Positions 1 to 9,063 of a stretch of 64,000 bases of DNA are shown one piece after another. The position numbers and the translations under genes are program-made. Below the pieces are notes generated by a model that made no database searches, was not told where the DNA came from, and was given only the letters and a program-made list of their open reading frames with translations. Origin of the DNA: Kutzneria chonburiensis (GTDB taxonomy: Bacteria; Actinomycetota; Actinomycetes; Mycobacteriales; Pseudonocardiaceae); NCBI RefSeq assembly GCF_028622115.1, contig NZ_CP097263.1:9063501-9127500 (forward strand), written 5' to 3'. The number at the start of each line of letters is the position of its first letter. Position 1 is the stretch's first letter.

Positions 1-39
1 ATCGGCTCCCGCAACGGGCTTCTCACCTCGATCGGCTAG
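1..39 (+). CDS. C-terminal end of an unidentified gene (partial)
   Basis: An open frame enters from the left edge and stops at TAG 37-39, giving only the last 12 residues (IGSRNGLLTSIG). Too little is present to name a family. The next gene starts 84 nt further on, so this is probably the preceding gene on the same strand. It could also be a chance open frame. Confidence 0.35.
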   Translation: MGSRNGLLTSIG

Positions 40-123
40 GAATTCGCCGCTGCGGTTGTCCGTGGATGACAAATTCCGCCGCGCGCCTTGTCCGGTGGTT
101 CGGGGCGGTCCGAAGCTGCCGGT

Positions 124-603
124 ATGCCACGCCTCGCGCCGCTGCTGAGTCTGTTGCTGATCGCCGCCTGTGCCGCGCCGCCACCGGCGCCCGACCCTGA
201 TGCCCCGGCGATCGCCTGGGCGGCAAAGGTGTGCGCCGGGATTCCGCAGATCACCGTGGCGCCGCAGGAGAACGCGGCTGACCTCGGGGCCTTCGTGCAC
301 ACGTTGTCCGTGGCCCTCACGCAGGAGGCCGACGCGATCAGGGCCGCCGGGCCGCCGCCGGTCAGCGACGCCAAGACCATGGTCGACAAGGCGTTGGGCA
401 CGATCAACGCGGCGCAGGATTCCTTGCGCCAGGCCGGTTCCCGCCTGGCCCAGGTCCAGCCGGGTGACGCCGCCGGCCTGCAACAGGCGGTCGTCGACGT
501 CAACGCGGGCATGACCGGGCTGGCCGACGCCGGCGACCCCAAGGCCACCCTCCGGCAGAACGCGACCCTCGACCGGGCGTTCGACAAGGCGGCCGGCTGC
601 TGA
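124..603 (+). CDS. small secreted lipoprotein, unknown function
   Basis: Predicted 159 aa. The ATG at 124 was chosen because it places a lipoprotein signal at the N-terminus: hydrophobic run LLSLLLIAAC with the lipobox Cys at residue 16. An upstream in-frame start at 88 would bury it. The mature part is Ala/Pro-rich at first, then looks all-helical with no transmembrane segment, and it ends in a Cys. No enzymatic motif is recognised. It lies upstream of the Mce operon on the same strand, but 144 nt separate it from the next gene, so a link to Mce transport is only positional. Confidence 0.7.
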   Translation: MPRLAPLLSLLLIAACAAPPPAPDPDAPAIAWAAKVCAGIPQITVAPQENAADLGAFVHTLSVALTQEADAIRAAGPPPVSDAKTMVDKALGTINAAQDSLRQAGSRLAQVQPGDAAGLQQAVVDVNAGMTGLADAGDPKATLRQNATLDRAFDKAAGC

Positions 604-747
604 CTTTGTCGGTCCGACGCAATCGCCTTGGCCGGAAAATTGTGCGGCGTTGATAATTTCGCCCGGCCGGAGGGGAATTCCTTGTCGCGGCCCGTACCCG
701 TGAGTAACGTCCGGCGGCAGTCAATTCTCATCGTCGATGGGGAATTC

Positions 748-1416
748 ATGGCAAAGCGGTGGCTGGCGCTGGCCGTCCTGATCGGCTGCGCGATCGGCAC
801 GGGCTCGTCGGCGAACGCGGTGCCGGCCGCGCCGCCGGCGCAGCCGGCCGACAACCCGCCGATGCCGGTGCACTACCGTGTGGACACCACGACCAGGGTG
901 GCCAAGCTCGGCTCGGACCTGGTCGTCGGGCCGGGTCGGCTGGACGGCCAGTTCGTGATCGTGCCGGGCAGCAACCCGCTGCGGGTGGAGATCACCGGCG
1001 ACCTGAAGCTGCCACCGGCCGACAGCTACTTCGTGACGTTCGGCTTCATGCCGGCCACCGCGACGATCACCGTCACCTCCACCGCCCCGGTGCAGTCGGT
1101 GCTGCAGAACGGAACCCTCACCGCGACCACCCGGCTGACGTTCGCGCTGAGCAACTCCAAGGTGCACGGGGTGCCGCTGGACGTCGGCCCGAACTGCCGC
1201 ACCGACGAGGTGTCGATCGTCCAGAGTGGACCGTTCATCAGCCCGCTGTCCACCGGCACCGTCGCCGGCACGTTCACGATCCCGCCCTTCCGCCACTGCG
1301 GTGTGACGGAGAACCTCGATCCGCTGTTCACCGGCCTGGTCTCGGGCCCCGGCAACACGTTGCGCACGGTGCTGACCTTCCTCTGCGGCGGCACCGCGAC
1401 CTGCGAGGAGCGCTGA
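748..1416 (+). CDS. secreted beta-rich protein preceding the Mce operon
   Basis: Predicted 222 aa. ATG 748 follows GGGGA at a good distance and begins a Sec signal peptide (residues 1 to about 24, ending SANA). The mature protein is rich in Val/Thr and looks like a beta-sandwich, with four mature cysteines (PNCRTDEV, RHCGVTE, FLCGG, ATCEER) that could form two disulfides. No family is recognised. Its TGA (1414-1416) shares its last base with the ATG of the ATPase gene, so it is the likely first gene of the Mce transcription unit. An accessory extracellular role in lipid uptake is inference. Confidence 0.7.
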   Translation: MAKRWLALAVLIGCAIGTGSSANAVPAAPPAQPADNPPMPVHYRVDTTTRVAKLGSDLVVGPGRLDGQFVIVPGSNPLRVEITGDLKLPPADSYFVTFGFMPATATITVTSTAPVQSVLQNGTLTATTRLTFALSNSKVHGVPLDVGPNCRTDEVSIVQSGPFISPLSTGTVAGTFTIPPFRHCGVTENLDPLFTGLVSGPGNTLRTVLTFLCGGTATCEER

Positions 1417-2372
1417 TGGGTGTGCAGATCGAGGTGGAGGGGCTGGCCAAGTCCTTCGGCCGGCAGACCATCTGGCAGGACGTGTCGCTGACCGTGCCGG
1501 CCGGTGAGCTCAGTGTCCTGTTGGGACCGTCGGGCACCGGGAAGTCCGTGTTCCTCAAGTGCCTTGTCGGCCTGCTGCGGCCGGAGCGGGGTCGGATCAT
1601 CGTCAACGGCGTCGACCTGTGCCGCTGCACCGAGGCCGAGCGCTACCGGCTGCGCAAGCTGTTCGGCGTGCTGTTCCAGGACGGCGCGCTGTTCGGTTCG
1701 ATGACCGTGTACGACAACATCGCTTTCCCGCTGCGGGAGCACACCCGCAAGACCGAGGCCGAGATCCGTCGCATCGTCGCCGACAAGACCGAGCTCGTCG
1801 GCCTGGCCGGGGCCGAGCACAAGCTGCCCGGCGAGATCTCCGGCGGCATGCGCAAGCGGGCCGGTCTGGCCCGGGCCCTCGTGCTCGACCCGGAGATCAT
1901 CCTGTGCGACGAACCCGACTCCGGCCTCGACCCCGTCCGCACCGCCTACCTGAGCCAGCTGCTCGTCGACCTGAACGCTCAGGTGGACGCGACCATCCTG
2001 ATCGTCACGCACAACATCAGCGTGGCCCGCACCGTGCCCGACAACCTCGGCATGCTCTACCGGCGGCGGCTGGTCGGCTTCGGCCCCCGCGAGATCCTGC
2101 TGACCAGCGAGGAACCGGTCGTCGCCCAGTTCCTCGGCGGCCACCGCCACGGCCCGATAGGTATGAGCGAGGAGCGGGACGCCGTCCTCGGCCATGCGGA
2201 AACCGCATGGCCGACGACCCTGCCCGACCTCGTGCCGCAGCTCGAGCCGAGCCCCGGACTACCCGTGCGCCAGGCGATCGGACGTCGCCAGGAGCGCGTG
2301 CGCACCCTGCTCCCCACCCTGTCCGAGGCGGCACGGCACCACGTGCTTTCGCATTGGGGCGTGCCCCGATGA
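1416..2372 (+). CDS. mkl: Mce transporter ATPase (Mkl/MlaF family)
   Basis: Predicted 318 aa. Cytoplasmic ATPase that powers Mce lipid import together with the two YrbE permeases. Visible motifs: Walker A GPSGTGKS at 37-44, Q-loop Gln88, signature SGGMRKR at 142-148, Walker B IILCDE at 161-166 and H-loop His199. SGGM instead of SGGQ is typical of the Mkl/MlaF group. The last 70 or so residues extend past the ATPase fold. Start ATG 1416 overlaps the upstream stop by one base. In mycobacteria the ATPase gene lies away from mce operons. Here it is inside the operon, as known in Streptomyces. Confidence 0.95.
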   Translation: MGVQIEVEGLAKSFGRQTIWQDVSLTVPAGELSVLLGPSGTGKSVFLKCLVGLLRPERGRIIVNGVDLCRCTEAERYRLRKLFGVLFQDGALFGSMTVYDNIAFPLREHTRKTEAEIRRIVADKTELVGLAGAEHKLPGEISGGMRKRAGLARALVLDPEIILCDEPDSGLDPVRTAYLSQLLVDLNAQVDATILIVTHNISVARTVPDNLGMLYRRRLVGFGPREILLTSEEPVVAQFLGGHRHGPIGMSEERDAVLGHAETAWPTTLPDLVPQLEPSPGLPVRQAIGRRQERVRTLLPTLSEAARHHVLSHWGVPR

Positions 2373-2435
2373 CGGCGGTGAGGCGGTTGTCCGCGGTGGG
2401 CCAGGTGCTTGCCCATCAGGGCGTGCCCCGATGAC
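2357..2435 (+). repeat. short direct duplication at the mkl/yrbEA junction
   Basis: The 17-bp stretch GGGCGTGCCCCGATGAC, which carries both the mkl stop and an ATG, occurs at 2357-2373 and again at 2419-2435, 62 bp apart. Downstream bases are also similar (GCGGTGGGCCAGGTG versus GCCGTTGGCCAGATG). The first copy opens a 21-codon frame (2369-2434, MTAVRRLSAVGQ...HQGVPR) whose end mimics the mkl end (HWGVPR) and whose start mimics yrbEA (MTAVGQ). This looks like an ancient tandem duplication of a stop-start junction. The mini-frame may serve as a coupling cistron. Confidence 0.6.
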
Positions 2436-3180
2436 CGCCGTTGGCCAGATGTTCGCGCTGGGCCTTGAGGTCCTGCGCCAACTGCTGCGCCGTCCCTTCC
2501 AGTACCGGGAGCTGGTCGAGCAGTTCTGGTTCGTGGCCAGCGTTTCCATCCTGCCGTCCATGCTGGTGTCGATCCCGTTCGGCGCGGTGATCGGGCTGGA
2601 GCTGGGTTCGCTGACCTCGCAGATCGGGGCCGAATCGTTCGACGGGGCGGCGAGTGTGCTGGCGGTGGTGCAGCAGGCCAGCCCGATCGTCACGACGCTG
2701 ATCATCGCCGGCGCGGGTGGCTCGGCGATCTGCGCCGATCTGGGGTCGCGGACCATTCGCGAGGAGATCGACGCGATGGAGGTGCTGGGGGTCTCGCCCG
2801 TGCACCGCCTGGTCGTGCCGCGGGTGTTGGCGGCGACGTCGGTCGCGGTGCTGCTCAACGGAATGGTCAGCGTGGTCGGGGTGGCCGGCGGCTACTTCTT
2901 CAACGTGGTCCTGCAGGGCGGGACGCCGGGCGCGTACGTGGCCAGCTTCGCGGCGCTGGCCCAGCTGCCGGACCTGTGGGTGAGCGAGCTGAAAGCGATG
3001 ATCTTCGGCTTCCTGGCCGGCGTGGTGGCGTCCTACCGCGGACTGCATCCCCGTGGCGGCCCGAAAGGCGTTGGCGACGCGGTGAACCAGTCGGTGGTCA
3101 TCACGTTCCTGTTGCTGTTCCTGGTGAACGCCGTGATCACCGCGGTGTACCTGCGCATCGTGCCGGCGAAGGGAATGTGA
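2431..3180 (+). CDS. yrbEA: Mce permease YrbE/MlaE family, first subunit
   Basis: Predicted 249 aa. MlaE-type integral membrane protein that pairs with the next gene product and the Mkl ATPase. About five to six hydrophobic segments are visible, and the family core EEIDAMEVLGVSPVHRLVVP is present after a glycine-rich helix. ATG 2431 was chosen because the protein then begins MTAVGQMFALGLEVLRQLL and its length matches the family (about 250-265 aa). The ATG overlaps the stop of the 21-codon junction frame (ATGA). The stop shares its last A with the next start. Confidence 0.93.
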   Translation: MTAVGQMFALGLEVLRQLLRRPFQYRELVEQFWFVASVSILPSMLVSIPFGAVIGLELGSLTSQIGAESFDGAASVLAVVQQASPIVTTLIIAGAGGSAICADLGSRTIREEIDAMEVLGVSPVHRLVVPRVLAATSVAVLLNGMVSVVGVAGGYFFNVVLQGGTPGAYVASFAALAQLPDLWVSELKAMIFGFLAGVVASYRGLHPRGGPKGVGDAVNQSVVITFLLLFLVNAVITAVYLRIVPAKGM

Positions 3181-3965
3181 TGGAGGCCCTCGGCGACCAG
3201 CTGCTGTTCTTCCTCCGCGCGCTGGCGGCGATCCCGTTCGCGGTGCGGCGGTACTTCAAGGAGGTCGTCCGGCTGCTGGCCGAGGTCGGCTTCGGCTCCG
3301 GCGCGCTCGCGGTGATCGGCGGCACCGTCGGCGTGATGGTCGGCATGACCGTGTTCACCGGTGTTGTCGTTGGCCTGCAAGGATATTCGGCGCTGAACCA
3401 GATCGGTGTGGCCGCCTTCTCCGGCTTCATGTCGGCCTACTTCAACACGCGCGAGATCGCCCCGCTGGTGGCCGGCCTGGCCCTGTCGGCGACGGTCGGC
3501 TCCGGCTTCACGGCCCAGCTCGGCGCGATGCGGATCGCCGAGGAGGTGGACGCGCTGGAGGTGATCGCCGTGCGCAGCCTGCCCTATCTGGTCAGCACCA
3601 GGGTGGTCGCCGGCTTTGTCGCCGTGGTTCCGTTGTACGCCATCGGGTTGCTGTGCTCGTACCTGGCGTCGCGCGAGATCACCGTGGTGTTCTACGGCCA
3701 GTCGGCCGGCACCTACGACCACTACTTCGGCCTGTTCCTGCCGCCCTACGACGTCCTCTACTCGTTCGGCAAGGTGCTGGTGTTCAGCGTGGTCGTGATG
3801 CTGGTGCACTGCTACTTCGGCTATCGCGCGACCGGCGGCCCGGCTGGTGTCGGCATCGCGGTCGGGCGGGCCGTGCGCACCACCATCGTCGCGGTGAGCA
3901 TGCTGGACTTCTTCCTCAGCCTGGCCATCTGGGGCGCCACCACCACGGTGAAGGTGGCGGGATGA
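3180..3965 (+). CDS. yrbEB: Mce permease YrbE/MlaE family, second subunit
   Basis: Predicted 261 aa. Second MlaE-type permease subunit, with five to six membrane helices and the conserved core EEVDALEVIAVRSLPYLVST. Starts at ATG 3180 (TGATG junction with yrbEA), reading MEALGDQLLFFLRALAAIPF. Its stop overlaps the mceA ATG by four bases. The YrbE pair would form the inner-membrane channel to which the MceA-F assembly docks. Confidence 0.94.
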   Translation: MEALGDQLLFFLRALAAIPFAVRRYFKEVVRLLAEVGFGSGALAVIGGTVGVMVGMTVFTGVVVGLQGYSALNQIGVAAFSGFMSAYFNTREIAPLVAGLALSATVGSGFTAQLGAMRIAEEVDALEVIAVRSLPYLVSTRVVAGFVAVVPLYAIGLLCSYLASREITVVFYGQSAGTYDHYFGLFLPPYDVLYSFGKVLVFSVVVMLVHCYFGYRATGGPAGVGIAVGRAVRTTIVAVSMLDFFLSLAIWGATTTVKVAG

Positions 3966-5101
3966 AGAAGCTGGCCGGCGCGGTCTACCTGACGATCATG
4001 GCCGTGGTCGTGGCGCTGTCGGTTGCCGTCTACCGCAAGGACTTCACCTCGGCGGCGATGGTCACGCTGCGAACCGACCACGTTGGCAACCAGCTGCACC
4101 TGGCGGCCGAGGTCAAGCTGCGCGGCGTGGTCGTCGGCGAAGTCAGGGACGTGCGAACCAACGGTTCCGGCGCGGAGATCTCGCTGGCCCTACGGCCGGA
4201 CGAGATCGGCCGGATCCCGCGGGACGTCACCGCTCGCCTGCTGCCGAAGACGTTGTTCGGCGAGCGCTACGTGGATCTCGTCGCCGGCCGGCCCGGTCCG
4301 CCGCTGGCCGACGGCGACGTGATCGGGCAGGACCGGTCGGCGACGGCGGTCGAGGTGGAGAAGGTCGTGGGCGACCTGATGCCGATGCTCCAGGCCGTGC
4401 AGCCGCAGAAGCTGTCGTCCATCCTCAGCACTCTGGCGGGGGCTCTGGCCGGGCGCGGCGGGGCGCTCGGCCAGACCTTGACCTGGCTCGGCGGCGACGT
4501 CGACCAGTTCACCCCGCACCTCGACGAATTCACCGCCGGTATGCGGGAACTGGCTCAGGTGACCGACAACTACAGCCGGATCGCGCCCGCTGTCGTGCAG
4601 GCGCTGTCCGATCTGACGACCACCAGCCGGACCATCGCCGACCAGCGGGCCAACCTGGCCAGCCTGTTCCAGAACCTCACCACCGGATCCCAGGACCTGG
4701 AGACCTTCCTGCGACGTAACGGTGACAACGTTATTCGGCTGTCCCAGGCCAGCGTGCCCACGCTGAGCCTGCTGGCCCAGTACTCGCCGGAGTACCCGTG
4801 CATGCTGCGGGCGCTGACCGCCTTCGCGCCGGAGATGGACCGGGTGCTGGGCCGGGGCAGCAGCGAACCCGGCCTGCACGTGACCGTGAACGTCCAGCCG
4901 GGCAAGGGAAAGTACGTGCCCGGCCGGGACGCTCCGGTCTACGACGATGTCGGCGGACCGTCCTGCTATCCCGTGACCGCCGCGCCCAATTCCGTGCAGG
5001 AGAACAACTTCATCGGCGCGTTGCTGGGCCGGGACGTGCCCAGCTGGGGCAGCGTGCTCGTCGGCCCGCTCTACCGGGGCACGGAGGTGACGGTCGGATG
5101 A
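3962..5101 (+). CDS. mceA: Mce family protein, MceA position
   Basis: Predicted 379 aa. One uncleaved N-terminal membrane segment (residues 5-24) is followed by an MlaD domain (about 35-115, including VKLRGVVVGEVRDVR and LLPKTLFGERYVDL) and then a long helical region of Gln/Leu-rich heptads ending in a Cys-containing tail. This matches MCE subunits that form the periplasmic tunnel for hydrophobic substrates such as sterols or fatty acids. The substrate cannot be read from sequence. Overlaps both neighbours by four bases. Confidence 0.93.
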   Translation: MKKLAGAVYLTIMAVVVALSVAVYRKDFTSAAMVTLRTDHVGNQLHLAAEVKLRGVVVGEVRDVRTNGSGAEISLALRPDEIGRIPRDVTARLLPKTLFGERYVDLVAGRPGPPLADGDVIGQDRSATAVEVEKVVGDLMPMLQAVQPQKLSSILSTLAGALAGRGGALGQTLTWLGGDVDQFTPHLDEFTAGMRELAQVTDNYSRIAPAVVQALSDLTTTSRTIADQRANLASLFQNLTTGSQDLETFLRRNGDNVIRLSQASVPTLSLLAQYSPEYPCMLRALTAFAPEMDRVLGRGSSEPGLHVTVNVQPGKGKYVPGRDAPVYDDVGGPSCYPVTAAPNSVQENNFIGALLGRDVPSWGSVLVGPLYRGTEVTVG

Positions 5102-6114
5102 GGAGCCTCAAGGTCCCGCTGCTCAAAGGCTCGGCCTTTGTGCTGGTCACCGGCTTGGCCACGGTCGCGCTGGGCGTCGCCATCGCCAATCCGGGCACCG
5201 GCACCCAAGTGAACTACACCGCACAGTTCACCAACGCCATCGCGCTGTCCGTCGGCGACGACGTGCGCATCGCCGGCGTCAAGGTTGGCCAGGTCGAGCG
5301 CATCTCCATCGCCCAGCGGCGTGTCGCCGAGGTGGAGTTCTCCGTGCAACAAGACCATCCCTTGCCAGCTTCTGTCACCGCCGCGATCAAGTACCGCAAT
5401 CTCGTCGGTCAGCGTTACGTCTCCCTGGGCCAGGGCCCCGGCGACCCCAACCAGGTCCTGCCACCCGGTGGGCAGATCCCGTTGGCCCGCACCGCCCCCG
5501 CGCTCGATCTCACCGCTTTGCTCAACGGGTTCAAGCCGTTGCTGCGGGCGCTGTCACCCGGCGACGTCAACCAGATGGCCGGCGAGATCGTGCAGGTGCT
5601 CCAGGGCGAGGGCGGCACCGTGGACGACCTGCTCGCCCACACCGCTTCCCTCACCTCGACGCTGGCGCAGCGGGACCAGGTCATCGGCGACGTCGTCACG
5701 CACCTCAACGCCGTGTTGGCGCAGGTCAACACCCATGACGACCAGCTTTCCTCCCTGGTCACCACCACTCAGCAGCTCGTCACCGGCCTCGCCGCCGACC
5801 GTGGCTCCCTCGGCGACGCCATCAGCGGTCTGTCCGGTCTCGCCGACGCCACCACCCAGCTGCTCGCCCAGGGCCGGCAGCCGCTCAAGGACGACATCAC
5901 CCAGCTCGGCGGCGTCGCCGCCAACCTCGCCGCGAACTCCGGCCTGGTCGAGCAGTTCCTCACCACCCTGCCGACCAAGCTCGACGCCCTCGGCCGCACG
6001 GCGTCCTACGGCTCGTGGCTCAACTTCTTCCTGTGTTCGGCCACCACCGACGCCCCTGCCCCGCCTGGCGGCGCGACACCGGGAATCCCCGTGACGGCAG
6101 GGAGGTGCCGATGA
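5098..6114 (+). CDS. mceB: Mce family protein, MceB position
   Basis: Predicted 338 aa. N-terminal membrane anchor (about 9-29), MlaD domain with DDVRIAGVKVGQVERI and KYRNLVGQRYVSL, then a long coiled-coil-like region. The C-terminal tail WLNFFLCSATTDAPAPPGG carries the single late Cys typical of MceB/C subunits. ATG 5098 overlaps the mceA stop (ATGA). Second of six consecutive mce genes. Confidence 0.93.
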   Translation: MRSLKVPLLKGSAFVLVTGLATVALGVAIANPGTGTQVNYTAQFTNAIALSVGDDVRIAGVKVGQVERISIAQRRVAEVEFSVQQDHPLPASVTAAIKYRNLVGQRYVSLGQGPGDPNQVLPPGGQIPLARTAPALDLTALLNGFKPLLRALSPGDVNQMAGEIVQVLQGEGGTVDDLLAHTASLTSTLAQRDQVIGDVVTHLNAVLAQVNTHDDQLSSLVTTTQQLVTGLAADRGSLGDAISGLSGLADATTQLLAQGRQPLKDDITQLGGVAANLAANSGLVEQFLTTLPTKLDALGRTASYGSWLNFFLCSATTDAPAPPGGATPGIPVTAGRCR

Positions 6115-7097
6115 AGCGCAGCTTCCTGGAACTCAACCCGGTCATCGTCGCCGTGGTCGGCGTGACCGTCACCGCTCTCGTCGCGGCCGGCGTCTTCTTC
6201 GCCGACGAGCTGCCGTTCGGGACCACGGCCTATGCCGCCTACTTCAGCGAGGCCGCGGGCCTGAAGCCGTCGGACGAGGTGGCGGTGGCCGGCGTCAAGG
6301 TGGGGGAGGTGACCGCCGTGCGGCTGGAGGGCGACCAGGTGCGGGTTGGTTTCCGGGTTTGGGACGCATGGATCGGGGACGGCACGACCGCGTCGATCGA
6401 GATCAAGACGTTGCTGGGGCAGAAATACCTGGAGCTCGACCCGAAGGGCAACGCGGACCAGGATCCGGCCGCGGTGATCCCCCGGCAGCGAACCGCCGCC
6501 CCGTATGACGTGGTCGCCGCATTCGACGACCTGGCCGGCACGGTCACACAGATCGACACCGGCCGCCTGGCGCAGAGCTTCGGCGTGCTGGCCGACACCT
6601 TCCGCAACGCCCCCGACGAGATCAGGGCCACCGTCGACGGCCTGTCCGGCCTGGCCAAGACGATCTCTTCGCGGGACGAGGAGCTGCGGCAGCTGTTGGC
6701 CGGCACCGCCAAGATCGGCCGCACGCTGGCCGACCGTGACACGCAGTTCCAGCGTCTGATCAGCGACGGCGCGCTCCTCCTCCAGGAGGTCAAGCAGCGC
6801 CGCCAGGCCATCGGCGCCCTGCTCACCGGCAGCGTCGCACTGGCCGCGCAGCTGAGGGGACTCGTCGCCGACAACTCCACCCAACTCGGTCCGACGCTGG
6901 CCCAGCTCGACGAGGTAGCCGCCGTGTTGCAACGCAACCAGCAGAACCTCGGTAAGGGCCTATCCCTACTCGGCCCTTACTACCGTCTGCTCGACAACGC
7001 CATGGGCAACGGCCGCTGGATCGACACCTACCTGTGCGGCCTGGTCCCGGCCACCCCGGGCCGGGACTGTGCCCCGCCGGGCGGGAGGGGGAACTGA
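6111..7097 (+). CDS. mceC: Mce family protein, MceC position
   Basis: Predicted 328 aa. Anchor helix at about 11-29, MlaD domain with SDEVAVAGVKVGEVTAV and KTLLGQKYLEL, helical barrel-forming region, and a C-terminus with IDTYLCGLVPATPGRDC that resembles MceB. ATG 6111 overlaps the previous stop by four bases and is preceded by GGGAGG. Member of the hexameric Mce tunnel. Confidence 0.93.
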   Translation: MKRSFLELNPVIVAVVGVTVTALVAAGVFFADELPFGTTAYAAYFSEAAGLKPSDEVAVAGVKVGEVTAVRLEGDQVRVGFRVWDAWIGDGTTASIEIKTLLGQKYLELDPKGNADQDPAAVIPRQRTAAPYDVVAAFDDLAGTVTQIDTGRLAQSFGVLADTFRNAPDEIRATVDGLSGLAKTISSRDEELRQLLAGTAKIGRTLADRDTQFQRLISDGALLLQEVKQRRQAIGALLTGSVALAAQLRGLVADNSTQLGPTLAQLDEVAAVLQRNQQNLGKGLSLLGPYYRLLDNAMGNGRWIDTYLCGLVPATPGRDCAPPGGRGN

Positions 7098-8068
7098 TGA
7101 ACCAGCTGATGAGCATTCTCCTGGTCGTTGCCAGCACGGTGTTCGGGCCGCTGTCGACGAACGAGCCGTTGCGTGTGACGGCGTACTTCACGGAGGCGGT
7201 GGGGGTGTACGCGGGGTCGGACGTGCGGGTGCTGGGAGTGAAGGTGGGCACCGTCGATGAGGTGCGGCCGGCGGGAACGCAGGTCAGGGTGCGGCTGACA
7301 GTTGAGCCGGGAGTGAGCATCCCCGTGCAGGCCAAGGCGGTGATCATGGCGCCGAGTCTGGTGTCGGACCGGTTCGTGCAGCTGGCTCCGGCGTACACGA
7401 GCGGACCGGTGCTGCCGCAGGACTCGACGATCGGCGAGGACAACACGGCGACGCCGGTGGAGCTGGACCAGCTGTACGGCAGCCTGAACCAGCTTGCGAC
7501 GGCGCTGGGCCCGAACGGGGCGAACACTGACGGGGCCCTGTCCGACCTGGTCAGGACGGGTGCGGCGGTGCTGGACGGCAACGGGGCCAAGCTCAACGAC
7601 ACGATCCGGCAGCTGGGTGCGGCGGCCGGCACGTTGGCCGGCTCCAAGGACGACTTCACCGGCACGGTCGACACCCTCCAGAAGTTCACGGCGATGCTCG
7701 CCGGCAGCGACAACCAGGTGCGGGACGTGACCGATCGGCTGGGCGAGGTGTCGGCCTTCCTGGCCCAGGATCGCGACGACCTCGGGGCGGCGCTGCGCGA
7801 GCTGGCCGGGGCGCTGGCCGTGGTGAAGCAGTTCATCCAGGACAACCGGAGCCGGCTGGCGTCCACTGTGGACAAACTGGCCCAGGTGAGTCAGGTGCTG
7901 GCCAAGGAGCAGGCCTCGCTGGACGAGGCCTTGAAGGTGGCGCCGCTGGCCCTGGGCAACGTGCTGAACGCCTACGACCCGGCGACGAAGACGCTGTCCG
8001 GCCGGGCCAACATCCGCGAGTTCGCGCCGGGGGAGCAACCGGTGCTGCCGCTGCCGGGGGTGGGGTGA
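7097..8068 (+). CDS. mceD: Mce family protein, MceD position
   Basis: Predicted 323 aa. A short N-terminal hydrophobic segment (MNQLMSILLVVASTVFG) leads directly into the MlaD domain (SDVRVLGVKVGTVDEV, SLVSDRFVQLAP) and then a long helical region. A strong GGGAGGGGGA run precedes ATG 7097. The start overlaps the mceC stop by one base. The helical part repeats Leu/Gln/Asp motifs as in its paralogues. Confidence 0.92.
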   Translation: MNQLMSILLVVASTVFGPLSTNEPLRVTAYFTEAVGVYAGSDVRVLGVKVGTVDEVRPAGTQVRVRLTVEPGVSIPVQAKAVIMAPSLVSDRFVQLAPAYTSGPVLPQDSTIGEDNTATPVELDQLYGSLNQLATALGPNGANTDGALSDLVRTGAAVLDGNGAKLNDTIRQLGAAAGTLAGSKDDFTGTVDTLQKFTAMLAGSDNQVRDVTDRLGEVSAFLAQDRDDLGAALRELAGALAVVKQFIQDNRSRLASTVDKLAQVSQVLAKEQASLDEALKVAPLALGNVLNAYDPATKTLSGRANIREFAPGEQPVLPLPGVG

Positions 8069-9063
8069 TGGGGAAGCTTTCCGTGGTGGCCGGGCGATCG
8101 CTCGGGGCTCGCGTGCGGTCCGCCGCTGCCGCTGCCGGGCGGCCGCGCAAATACCTCCTCCTTTCCGTCCTCCTGCTTGTAACGGCCTGTGCGTTACCGG
8201 GCGGGGCGGATGTGGGGAGCCGGCCGTATCGCGTGACGGCGCAGTTCGGGGACGTGCTGGACCTGGTGCCGCAAGCGGCGGTGCGGGTGAACGACGTGCC
8301 GGTGGGTCGGGTGGATGCCATCAGGCTGGCGCCGGACGGGTGGACGGCGCTGGTGTCGATGACGGTGAACGGAGACGTCAGACTGCCGGCTGATGCGCAT
8401 GCCTATCTGAGGCAGTCGAGCCTGCTGGGGGAGAAGTACGTCGAGCTGGCGGGTAGCCCGTCGGGCAGGCAGCTGGTTGACGGGGCGAACATCCCGCTCA
8501 GCCGCACGAACCGGAACCCACAGGTGGAAGAGGTGCTGGGGGCGCTGTCGATGGTGCTGAACGGGGGCGGGGTGGCCCAGCTGCAGACGATCACGCAGCA
8601 GGTGAACCTGGCCTTGGGCGGCAACGAGAACAACGTCCGCGACCTGCTGTCCAAAGTGGACGATGTGGTCAAGAATCTGGACAGTCACAAGGGTGACATC
8701 GTCAAGGCGCTGGACGGGATGGCGAAGCTGGCCAAGACGCTGGACGAGCACAAAGGGCAGATCACGGGGGCGATCGACGGGCTGACGCCGGGGATTGCCG
8801 TGCTGGCCCAACAGAAAGACAGTCTGACGGCCATGGTGGATGCCCTGGACCGGCTCTCGAAGACGGCGGTGGACGTGGTGAATCGCAGCCGGGATGACCT
8901 CGTGGCCGACCTGAAGGCGCTGCAACCGACGTTGCAGCAACTGGCGAAAGCGGGCGACAACCTGCCGAAGGCGTTGCAGGTGCTGGTGACCTTCCCCTTC
9001 ACCGACCAGGTGCTCAACGACATCAAGGGCGACTACCTCAACGTCTATCTGAAGGACCACTGA
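8068..9063 (+). CDS. mceE: Mce family lipoprotein, MceE (LprK-like) position
   Basis: Predicted 331 aa. Distinguished from the other subunits by a lipoprotein signal (RKYLLLSVLLLVTAC, lipobox LVTAC), as in mycobacterial LprK/MceE. It is followed by the MlaD domain (AAVRVNDVPVGRVDAI, SSLLGEKYVEL) and a helical region with a repeat-like DSHKGDIVKALDGM / DEHKGQITGAIDGL pair. ATG 8068 is preferred. A GTG three bases earlier is possible. Its stop shares a base with mceF. Confidence 0.93.
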   Translation: MGKLSVVAGRSLGARVRSAAAAAGRPRKYLLLSVLLLVTACALPGGADVGSRPYRVTAQFGDVLDLVPQAAVRVNDVPVGRVDAIRLAPDGWTALVSMTVNGDVRLPADAHAYLRQSSLLGEKYVELAGSPSGRQLVDGANIPLSRTNRNPQVEEVLGALSMVLNGGGVAQLQTITQQVNLALGGNENNVRDLLSKVDDVVKNLDSHKGDIVKALDGMAKLAKTLDEHKGQITGAIDGLTPGIAVLAQQKDSLTAMVDALDRLSKTAVDVVNRSRDDLVADLKALQPTLQQLAKAGDNLPKALQVLVTFPFTDQVLNDIKGDYLNVYLKDH

